Of a stretch of 5,494 bases of DNA, positions 1 through 5,192 are shown in pieces. The stretch is from Micavibrio sp. UBA1664 (GTDB taxonomy: Bacteria; Pseudomonadota; Alphaproteobacteria; Micavibrionales; UBA1664). Under the pieces are notes generated by a model. The model saw only the letters and a list, made by a program, of their open reading frames with translations. It did no database searches and was not told the origin of the DNA. The stretch is from NCBI GenBank assembly GCA_002320485.1, contig DCKW01000038.1, positions 1 through 5,494 on the forward strand, written 5' to 3'. Both the position numbers and the translations under genes were made by a program. Every line of letters begins with the position of its first letter. Within the stretch, counting starts at the first letter, position 1.

Positions 1-2
1 TG

Positions 3-407
3 GGGAAACAGGCCATTGATGATGATTCAAATCAAACGGGACAGATGCTTGCCGCCCTGCTTGGATGGGGTCAGGCAACGTTTGCGTCCAAGGTCGCAGT
101 GGAAAACGGTGAGGCGACGGTAACGAGAGAGATTGACGGCGGCTTAGAAACGCTAGCGGTTAAAACGCCATGTATTGTTACGACAGATTTGCGGCTGAAC
201 GAGCCACGCTATGCCTCACTTCCCAATATTATGAAGGCGAAAAAGAAACCTTTAGAGACAAAATCACCCTCCGATTACGGTGTCGAGATCAAAAGCCGCC
301 TTGAAGTCATAAAAGTCGAAGAACCACCGAAACGTGGCGGCGGCATCAAAGTCAAATCGGTCGATGAATTGGTCGACAAACTCAAAAACGAAGCAAAGGT
401 GATATAA
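3..407 (+). CDS. etfB: Electron transfer flavoprotein beta subunit, 3' part (5' end outside window)
   Basis: This is the C-terminal part of the beta subunit of electron transfer flavoprotein. With EtfA it forms a soluble heterodimer holding one FAD and one AMP, which takes electrons from acyl-CoA and other dehydrogenases and passes them to ETF-ubiquinone oxidoreductase. The reading frame is open from base 3 and begins with GKQAIDDDSNQTGQ, the conserved stretch that contains the AMP-contacting N-Q-T-G residues, followed by LGWGQATFASKV. Further on come TREIDGG, VTTDLRLNEPRYASLP (the EtfB signature region) and the EPPKR...GGGIKV tail typical of the family. The ATG at position 45 is internal, not the start. 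About 134 residues are present, so roughly the first 115 of a usual ~250 are missing to the left. The stop is 3 bases before etfA, so the two are surely co-transcribed. No damage is seen. Confidence 0.96.
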   Translation, partial: GKQAIDDDSNQTGQMLAALLGWGQATFASKVAVENGEATVTREIDGGLETLAVKTPCIVTTDLRLNEPRYASLPNIMKAKKKPLETKSPSDYGVEIKSRLEVIKVEEPPKRGGGIKVKSVDELVDKLKNEAKVI

Positions 408-410
408 TCC

Positions 411-1346
411 ATGTCAGTTTTAGTTATTGCAGAACATAATAATAATGAAATTTCGGATGCCACATTATCGACGATTACGGCAGCGAAAAAATTAGGCGGT
501 GATATCACTGTTTTGGTTGGTGGGAATGGATGCGCACAAGCCGCAACCAAGGCTTCAACAATTGAGGGCGTCGCAAAGGTTTTGAAAGCCGATGATGCGT
601 CGTTGGATCATTTCTTGGCGGAAAATATGGCCCCTGTAATCACCGAGGCCGTTAAAAAGAACGGATATAAAACGGTTTTAGCACCCGGAACCACATTCGG
701 AAAAAATGTTATGCCCCGCGTTGCCGCCCTTCTTGATGTGCAGCAGATAACCGATATTATTTCAGTGGAAAATACGGATACATTCAAACGCCCTATCTAT
801 GGCGGACAGGCAATTGCCACCGTTAAGAGTTCCGATGATATAAAGGTCATTACAGTTCGCGCCACGGCCTTTGACAAGGCGGCTTCGGAAGGCGGATCAG
901 CGTCCATTGAAGATTTGGGCAATGCATCCAACACGGGGTTATCCTCTTTCGTAGGGCAGGAATTGTCAAAATCGGAACGCCCTGAACTCACCTCAGCAGG
1001 GATTGTTGTCTCAGGAGGGCGCGGTGTGGCGTCCAAGGAAAATTTTGCCATTATTGAAAAACTGACCGACAAATTAGGCGCGGCCTTGGGTGCATCACGC
1101 GCCGCCGTTGATGCCGGATATATTTCAAATGATCATCAGGTCGGACAAACGGGGAAAATTGTTGCACCCGAACTCTATATTGCCATCGGTATTTCAGGTG
1201 CAATCCAGCATTTGGCCGGGATGAAAGATTCCAAAGTCATTGTCGCGATCAACAAAGATGAGGAAGCCCCCATTTTCCAAATCGCCGATTATGGTCTGGT
1301 TGCCGATCTGTTTGATGCCGTTCCTGAATTGACCGAAAAACTTTAA
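411..1346 (+). CDS. etfA: Electron transfer flavoprotein alpha subunit
   Basis: This is the FAD-binding alpha subunit that pairs with EtfB. At 311 residues it has the normal length for the family. The N-terminal half (about residues 1-180) is the ETF alpha/beta fold, starting MSVLVIAEHNN. The C-terminal half is the FAD domain, with SGGRG at 201-205, GASRAAVDAG at 227-236 and GQTGKIVAPELY at 245-256. The EtfA signature spans about 255-281 and includes GISGAIQH and VIVAIN, and DYGLVADL lies near 293-300. All expected FAD-contacting segments look intact. The ATG is chosen because the protein begins there like its homologues, and AAAGGTG about 10 bases upstream is a plausible ribosome-binding site. 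It lies 3 bases after etfB. Its TAA overlaps the stop of the opposite-strand tlpA-like gene by 4 bases, so there is no room for an intergenic terminator. Confidence 0.97.
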   Translation: MSVLVIAEHNNNEISDATLSTITAAKKLGGDITVLVGGNGCAQAATKASTIEGVAKVLKADDASLDHFLAENMAPVITEAVKKNGYKTVLAPGTTFGKNVMPRVAALLDVQQITDIISVENTDTFKRPIYGGQAIATVKSSDDIKVITVRATAFDKAASEGGSASIEDLGNASNTGLSSFVGQELSKSERPELTSAGIVVSGGRGVASKENFAIIEKLTDKLGAALGASRAAVDAGYISNDHQVGQTGKIVAPELYIAIGISGAIQHLAGMKDSKVIVAINKDEEAPIFQIADYGLVADLFDAVPELTEKL

Positions 1347-2002
1347 TCAATCAGGCTTTCAATATATAACTTCGCCCCTGTGTCGACCCAATCGGCATGA
1401 CCGCTTAATTTTGCCACCGCCTGACCGTTGGGACTCAAAATATATGTTGTTGGCAAAGCATCAATATCAAAATGCTTTTTTATTTCCGTCCAGTCACCGT
1501 AATATCCGGCTACAGGCCCGAAATTGAATTTTTGCATAACTTGACGCAAACGCGGTCCGTCCATTTGCCTGTCCAATCCGATCCCGATAACCTGAACTCC
1601 CTGCCCTCCGTATTGATCCTGCAATGCTTGTAATGATGGCATCTCGGTAATACAGGGCGGACACCATGATGCCCAGAAATTCAGGACAACCCACTGCCCT
1701 TTCAAATCGTCCAATGTCATTTGCCTGCCGACGATATTTTTAAAAGAAATATTATAAGGAATGGCAGGTTGATCAAATTGAACCAGTCTTTCTTCAAAAC
1801 TGCCCTGTAACACGGCCTTGTATATATTTTCCGTCTCTTGCAATGATGTATTTTCTTCGCCAGCATTTGACGGCCTGCTTTCGGTTGCCTCCTGCTCCTC
1901 AGTATTATTGATGACTGAATATTGGATGAGGATGAATGCAATTAATAGCAAAAGCCCGTTAAATAAAAAAAGCTGCTTTAGATTTCGTCGTTTTTTTGTC
2001 AT
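1343..2002 (-). CDS. TlpA-like membrane-anchored thioredoxin-fold thiol-disulfide oxidoreductase
   Basis: This 219-residue protein is a thioredoxin-fold protein facing the periplasm. The basic N-terminus MTKKRRNLK is followed by one membrane segment at about residues 11-30, then an acidic, low-complexity linker (about 33-60). The AhpC/TSA/TlpA-type domain runs from about 80 to the end. The active site is W-C-P-P-C at 113-117, within the pattern NFWASWCPPC, and the cis-proline loop is LPTTY at 183-187, so both catalytic cysteines and the cis-Pro are present. TlpA and CcmG-type proteins usually reduce disulfides, for example in cytochrome c or CuA maturation; the substrate cannot be read from the sequence. 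I use no symbol because TlpA, CcmG and ResA look alike at this level. The ATG at 2002-2000 is required to give the membrane anchor. No clear Shine-Dalgarno sequence precedes it. From memory, in many alphaproteobacteria a gene like this lies divergent to argH; argH is absent here. Confidence 0.9.
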   Translation of the reverse strand: MTKKRRNLKQLFLFNGLLLLIAFILIQYSVINNTEEQEATESRPSNAGEENTSLQETENIYKAVLQGSFEERLVQFDQPAIPYNISFKNIVGRQMTLDDLKGQWVVLNFWASWCPPCITEMPSLQALQDQYGGQGVQVIGIGLDRQMDGPRLRQVMQKFNFGPVAGYYGDWTEIKKHFDIDALPTTYILSPNGQAVAKLSGHADWVDTGAKLYIESLID

Positions 2003-2011
2003 TATATCGCT
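2003..2011. other. Nine-base divergent start-to-start junction between tlpA-like gene and lptM-like gene
   Basis: Only 9 bases separate the two outward-facing start codons, so any promoter for one gene must sit inside the coding sequence of the other. Neither start codon has a clear purine-rich Shine-Dalgarno sequence; the leaders are AT-rich. On the minus strand, TATACT (2021-2016) could serve as a -10 for the tlpA-like gene with a leader of only a few bases. On the plus strand, TTATAT (2002-2007) could do the same for the lipoprotein. Neither has a convincing -35 box, so these are guesses. Leaderless or near-leaderless mRNAs would fit this layout. Confidence 0.35.
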
Positions 2012-2143
2012 ATGAAGTATATTGTTTTATTAGCTGTTGTTTTTGTTGTGTCAGCCTGCGGAGTAAAACCCGGAAGCCTTGACGCGCCAAGCGGCAAGCA
2101 GACAGATTTCCCCAGAACTTACCCTGCCCCGCCACCTCAATGA
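2012..2143 (+). CDS. Small LptM (YifL)-like lipoprotein
   Basis: This 43-residue ORF has a textbook lipoprotein signal: MKYIVLLAVVFVVSAC, with a short basic n-region, a hydrophobic stretch and a V-S-A-C lipobox, so C16 would be the lipidated residue. The mature peptide begins CGVKPGSLDAP, recalling the CGxKGPLxxP start of LptM/YifL proteins but with KPGSL in place of KGPL. It ends with FPRTYPAPPPQ, like the proline-rich FPRxYP tail I recall from alphaproteobacterial members of the family. In E. coli, LptM associates with LptD in the outer membrane and helps its disulfide maturation; that role here is by homology only. The gene starts 9 bases from the divergent tlpA-like gene and its TGA overlaps the end of the opposite-strand zinc-ribbon gene by 7 bases. 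The signal peptide makes a chance ORF very unlikely. Confidence 0.83.
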   Translation: MKYIVLLAVVFVVSACGVKPGSLDAPSGKQTDFPRTYPAPPPQ

Positions 2144-2913
2144 TGGTCCCCGCCATGCGGTTGTTCATGGCTGGCATCTTCTGCTTCAACAGGATATTCG
2201 GGTTCGACCGATTGGCTTTCCTGTAAAGCATCTTTTTCAGTATCGTCAGGGGCCATTGCGTTTATACCCCCTGCCTTCACCCCTTCGAATGTCACAGTCA
2301 CGTTGCGGACTTGCGGGTTTATATCGCTGAGCTCGATTGACAATGGCAAAATCTCGCCACTTTCGAGAATATCCTTTTCCGGCGCAACCAATTTGACATC
2401 CCCTTCAACGCCACCCTCCATCAATGATATGATTTTCAAGGATGGAACGCCGCGTTTTTCATTCACAGTATTCACAATCTCACCCTGTAAAACCAAGACA
2501 TCCCCCTCTGTTTGAAGAGTGATATCGTTAAACGCAAGTCCTTCGCCCATGACAAGCGAGGGCTTAAGCATTGCATAAGCAAAATATAAGAATAAAACCG
2601 TGACACATGCCGCAACTGCAAGCTTTATTCCTTGTGAAACAGAGGATGTCTCGCCATCAAAGGTTTTGGCAGAAGCGTTTTGAGCAACACTCTCTTTGCC
2701 CCGAGTATTTGCCGCCTCCAGATGGCTTGAAAAGTCCTCATCCTTATCAAAAGGATCGCTATCCGCCATTTCGGTTACAGTGGAATTATCATCAGGATCC
2801 TCCTGATACCATTCATGTTTGCAGGATGCACATCGCACTTTACGCCCTCCATCGGCAAAAATGGTGGACGGAACGACAAATCGTGTATCACATTGTGGAC
2901 AGGCAATAATCAT
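2137..2913 (-). CDS. MJ0042-type zinc-ribbon, single-pass membrane protein of unknown function
   Basis: This protein has 258 residues from the chosen start. The N-terminus MIIACPQCDTRF carries an MJ0042-type zinc ribbon, with C5-x2-C8 and C28-x2-C31 and the pattern KVRCASCKHEW. An acidic, probably disordered linker follows (about 38-92), then one membrane segment at about 97-116. The periplasmic domain of about 120-215 contains VLQGEIVNTV and resembles DUF3426-like C-terminal regions. A Pro/Glu/His-rich tail ends GGDHH. The zinc ribbon would therefore be cytoplasmic and the C-terminal domain periplasmic. I chose the ATG at 2913-2911 because the family begins M-x-I-x-C-P-x-C. The frame stays open to an ATG at 2994, but those 27 extra residues look like translated intergenic DNA. 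I recall such genes next to ftsEX in alphaproteobacteria, which hints at an envelope or division role, but no function is established. Confidence 0.86.
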   Translation of the reverse strand: MIIACPQCDTRFVVPSTIFADGGRKVRCASCKHEWYQEDPDDNSTVTEMADSDPFDKDEDFSSHLEAANTRGKESVAQNASAKTFDGETSSVSQGIKLAVAACVTVLFLYFAYAMLKPSLVMGEGLAFNDITLQTEGDVLVLQGEIVNTVNEKRGVPSLKIISLMEGGVEGDVKLVAPEKDILESGEILPLSIELSDINPQVRNVTVTFEGVKAGGINAMAPDDTEKDALQESQSVEPEYPVEAEDASHEQPHGGDHH

Positions 2914-3059
2914 AGGGTCACTTTTAATTGTTTTTGGAATACTATAATGGCAAGAATATGGACAAAACGAAAGATTTGATATGCGGCAATCCACTTTTTA
3001 TTTATCGGCTTTTATCATTTCTTCGTGCATGACAGATATCAAAAACTGGGCTGAACTTT
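2914..3059. promoter_or_regulatory. Divergent intergenic region, probable promoters for the zinc-ribbon gene and the ftsE operon
   Basis: This is the only sizeable gap in the window and lies between two divergent starts, so it should hold both promoters. On the plus strand a perfect TATAAT occurs at 2943-2948, but no good TTGACA-like box lies 16-18 bases upstream, and the distance to the ftsE start (about 110 bases) would leave a long leader. The opposite strand of the same spot reads TATAGT, a possible -10 for the zinc-ribbon gene about 30 bases from its start. The two candidates overlap back to back. No clear hairpin, repeat or operator palindrome was seen. Neither gene has a strong Shine-Dalgarno sequence. 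Confidence 0.35.
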
Positions 3060-3073
3060 ATGATAAACCTTAA
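3029..3073 (+). other. Possible 14-codon upstream ORF overlapping the ftsE start
   Basis: An ATG at 3029 opens a short frame, MTDIKNWAELYDKP, ending in TAA at 3071-3073, that is, 14 bases past the first base of ftsE. The ftsE start has no visible Shine-Dalgarno sequence, so ribosomes finishing this peptide could in principle restart at ftsE. The ATG of the short frame also lacks a clear ribosome-binding site, and a frame this short can easily arise by chance. Confidence 0.15.
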
Positions 3074-3713
3074 GCATACCGGATTACGATATGATGGCGG
3101 GCCTGAGGTTTTAAGTGATATTAATTTAAACCTTGAGGCCGGATCGTTCCATTATCTGACGGGAAGCAGCGGATCGGGTAAAACCTCCCTGATGCGTATG
3201 TTGCATATCGGTTTACTGCCGACCCGCGGCGATATCAGTATTTTCGGACAAGATATCATGCAAATATCACGACAACAGCGTGCAGATTTACGGCGGGATA
3301 TCGGCGTTATATTTCAGGATTTCAGGCTTCTTCCGCATTTATCCGTTTACGACAATATTGCGATGCCGTTACGTCTTGCCGATATTTCCGAAACAAAAAT
3401 CGAAACGGCGGTTACGGAAATGTTGAACTGGTTAGGTCTTAAGGATTACAAATCAATAAAACCGGCGTTTTTATCCGGGGGGCAACAACAACGCGTTGCC
3501 ATCGCCCGCGCGGTTATTACAAAACCGAAAATTCTGTTAGCGGATGAACCGACAGGCAGTCTGGACGATTACATGGGTGACAGGATTATGACCCTTTTTG
3601 AAGAGTTGAACAAAAACGGCACTGCCGTTGTCGTCGCAACCCATAATAAGGGAATGATAGGCCGCTTTCCCCACCACATTTTAAATTTAAAAAGCGGACA
3701 CCTTATCACATGA
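3060..3713 (+). CDS. ftsE: Cell division ATP-binding protein FtsE
   Basis: This is the cytoplasmic ATPase of the FtsEX complex, a type VII (MacB-like) ABC system. It does not transport a substrate; it couples ATP hydrolysis to activation of septal peptidoglycan hydrolases, often through EnvC-like partners. The 217-residue length is normal for FtsE. All ATPase motifs are present: Walker A GSSGSGKTS (35-43), Q-loop Q86 in IFQDFRLLP, signature LSGGQQQR (138-145), Walker B ILLADEP (158-164), D-loop SLDD (167-170) and H-loop H195. The opening MINLKHTGLRYDGGPEVLSD and GSFHYLTG are typical of FtsE rather than LolD. The signature has Q where FtsE more often has E (LSGGEQQR), which is common in other ABC proteins. 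An in-frame stop at 3030-3032 with no ATG between it and 3060 fixes the start. The gene overlaps ftsX by the ATGA sequence, implying translational coupling. Confidence 0.95.
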   Translation: MINLKHTGLRYDGGPEVLSDINLNLEAGSFHYLTGSSGSGKTSLMRMLHIGLLPTRGDISIFGQDIMQISRQQRADLRRDIGVIFQDFRLLPHLSVYDNIAMPLRLADISETKIETAVTEMLNWLGLKDYKSIKPAFLSGGQQQRVAIARAVITKPKILLADEPTGSLDDYMGDRIMTLFEELNKNGTAVVVATHNKGMIGRFPHHILNLKSGHLIT

Positions 3714-4561
3714 GTTTGCCTTCCGCCCATATCATGCCCTCCTCCGCCTTTCGTCACATCGGCGTTATGGTGATGTTCATGTATATCATGACATCTTTCA
3801 GCCTCATTGGTTTTTTAAGCGTTAAAAATATTACCCAGGGATGGACGACAGGGTTTCATGATACGCTGACCGTCGAAATTCCTGCATTTGATGTTGAGAT
3901 GAATTATGTGTTTGACGAAGCGGCAATGAAACAAGATGTCGATAAAATCCGTAATTATCTGAAAAATGATCCATTGGTTATCGCAGAAAGCATTACTCAT
4001 GACGGGCCGTTGACCACGGGTATTGACGATTTGGATATTCCCGCGCCTTATTTTCTAACATTATCCTTGCGGCAAAACAGGGTTGACGGGGCCGAAGCCC
4101 GCCTTGTTTCAAACATGCGGCGGATTGTACCGCATATTATGGTGCACGAACAGGAGGCATGGGAAAAGGAAATCAAACATACCGCTTTTATATTCCAGAC
4201 CGTTTTTTGCGGGTTGGCTCTCGGTATTTTTATCGTTACATCCATAGTATTGTCAGGTGTTATCCGTACGCAATTAAAAGCGGGGGAAGAAACAGTCAGG
4301 CTTGTTCATCTCTTGGGTGCCTCGGTCAAATCTATCGCTGCTCTTTTTAAAAAATCCGTAAGCCGTGCCGTTTGCGGTGGGGTTTTTGTCGGGGGAATTG
4401 TAACATTTTTTTCTCTTTTTGGGCTGCTCCCTTTGTTGGGGCTCGAGGGTCACCTTTATGAATTTTATATATATCTGGCGATCATCGGATTGATTTTTAT
4501 TGGTATTTGCCGTCTAATAACTGTCCGCACCGTATTGTCTGCCTTAAAAGGGTTACCGTGA
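3710..4561 (+). CDS. ftsX: Cell division protein FtsX (FtsEX membrane subunit)
   Basis: This is the membrane partner of FtsE, with 283 residues. The topology matches the family: a cytoplasmic N-terminus, a membrane segment at about 16-37, a periplasmic domain of about 40-157 (the part that contacts hydrolase activators), then three membrane segments at about 159-183, 221-244 and 250-272. Between the second and third segments lies the cytoplasmic stretch VRLVHLLGAS (196-205), the conserved FtsX/MacB-type coupling region that touches the ATPase. Primary sequence is poorly conserved in FtsX, so the call rests on topology, this motif and its position directly after ftsE. The start is set by the ATGA overlap with ftsE; 4 bases separate its stop from the next gene. 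No hydrolase or EnvC-like gene is visible in the window. Confidence 0.92.
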   Translation: MSLPSAHIMPSSAFRHIGVMVMFMYIMTSFSLIGFLSVKNITQGWTTGFHDTLTVEIPAFDVEMNYVFDEAAMKQDVDKIRNYLKNDPLVIAESITHDGPLTTGIDDLDIPAPYFLTLSLRQNRVDGAEARLVSNMRRIVPHIMVHEQEAWEKEIKHTAFIFQTVFCGLALGIFIVTSIVLSGVIRTQLKAGEETVRLVHLLGASVKSIAALFKKSVSRAVCGGVFVGGIVTFFSLFGLLPLLGLEGHLYEFYIYLAIIGLIFIGICRLITVRTVLSALKGLP

Positions 4562-4565
4562 TTGC

Positions 4566-5180
4566 ATGAATACATTACCAAAAACAACACTGAAAAAAAT
4601 CACAACATCATTGATTATCGTCGGCGGTATTATTGTTGCTGGCTTTATCTTGTATGTCGCAACAATCATCTTGTGGACCAAGCCGAAAGACCTTCCCACC
4701 CATGATGCCATTATTGTTTTGACAGGAGCAAAAGGCCGTATTGAAACAGGATTTGAATTGTTACTCGAGGGCAAAGCTCCGACACTTCTTATTTCAGGGG
4801 TGAAAGATAATGTAACCCTGAAAGATCTTATTGATGCCAATAGCGAAATTCTGTCCACGGAGAATGAACAGCTTATTCGCAATCATTGCTGTATTGTTCT
4901 GGATTACGTTGCGGATACGACCGAAACAAATGCAACCGAAACCACAAAATGGATAAAGGATAATGATATTAAAACTATCATTCTGGTGACATCGGCCTCG
5001 CATATGCCACGCGCTTTCCTGCAATTTCATAGTGCGATTAACGGTGATGTTGGTATAACACCTTACCCATACTGGCAAGGTAACAGATTGGACCTTGTGA
5101 CACAGCCTATGTTTTGGCAATATGCAGCCCGCGAATATTTTAAATTTGCAGGCAGCCTGATACGGCTGAAACAAGGATAA
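4566..5180 (+). CDS. YdcF/SanA/ElyC-type DUF218 membrane-anchored protein
   Basis: This 204-residue protein has one N-terminal membrane segment (about 13-37) and a DUF218 domain from about 44 to 170. Recognisable family pieces are HDAIIVLTGAKGRIETGFELL (47-67, with R58 and E60), LLISGV (74-79), the DTTETNATET stretch (117-126), matching the usual D-T-x-x-N-A pattern, and LVTSASHMPRA (140-150), matching LVTSxxHMPRA. DUF218 proteins such as ElyC and SanA in E. coli affect envelope and peptidoglycan precursor homeostasis and vancomycin resistance, but their biochemistry is not settled, so only an envelope role is inferred. It starts 4 bases after ftsX and is followed 12 bases later by the acyltransferase gene, so it belongs to the same operon. 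The order ftsE-ftsX-ydcF-plsC is one I recall from other alphaproteobacteria. Confidence 0.88.
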   Translation: MNTLPKTTLKKITTSLIIVGGIIVAGFILYVATIILWTKPKDLPTHDAIIVLTGAKGRIETGFELLLEGKAPTLLISGVKDNVTLKDLIDANSEILSTENEQLIRNHCCIVLDYVADTTETNATETTKWIKDNDIKTIILVTSASHMPRAFLQFHSAINGDVGITPYPYWQGNRLDLVTQPMFWQYAAREYFKFAGSLIRLKQG

Positions 5181-5192
5181 CCAAGACATTTT

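Noticed and set aside
797..1072. A 91-codon open frame on the minus strand inside etfA.
   Set aside because: It is the shadow of a strongly conserved coding region with no features of its own.
2303..2515. A 70-codon plus-strand frame between the lipoprotein and ftsE, considered as a lysA or argH remnant.
   Set aside because: Its translation has no resemblance to either enzyme and it lies fully within the zinc-ribbon gene.
2607..2909. A 100-codon open frame on the plus strand.
   Set aside because: It is antisense to the zinc-ribbon gene; its His/Gln/Arg-rich translation shows no motif or signal.
2914..2994. N-terminal extension of the zinc-ribbon protein to an ATG at 2994, adding 27 residues.
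   Set aside because: The extension (MDCRISNLSFCPYSCHYS...) looks like translated intergenic DNA, and the family starts with M-x-I-x-C-P-x-C at the inner ATG.
3060..4561. FtsE-FtsX considered as a LolCDE or MacB-like exporter.
   Set aside because: Length, the GPEVL and GSFHYLTG pieces of the ATPase, the four-helix topology of the partner and the operon context all fit FtsEX better.
4794..5189. A 131-codon open frame on the minus strand.
   Set aside because: It is antisense to the well-supported DUF218 gene, has no recognisable domain and an odd composition rich in Cys, Ile and His.
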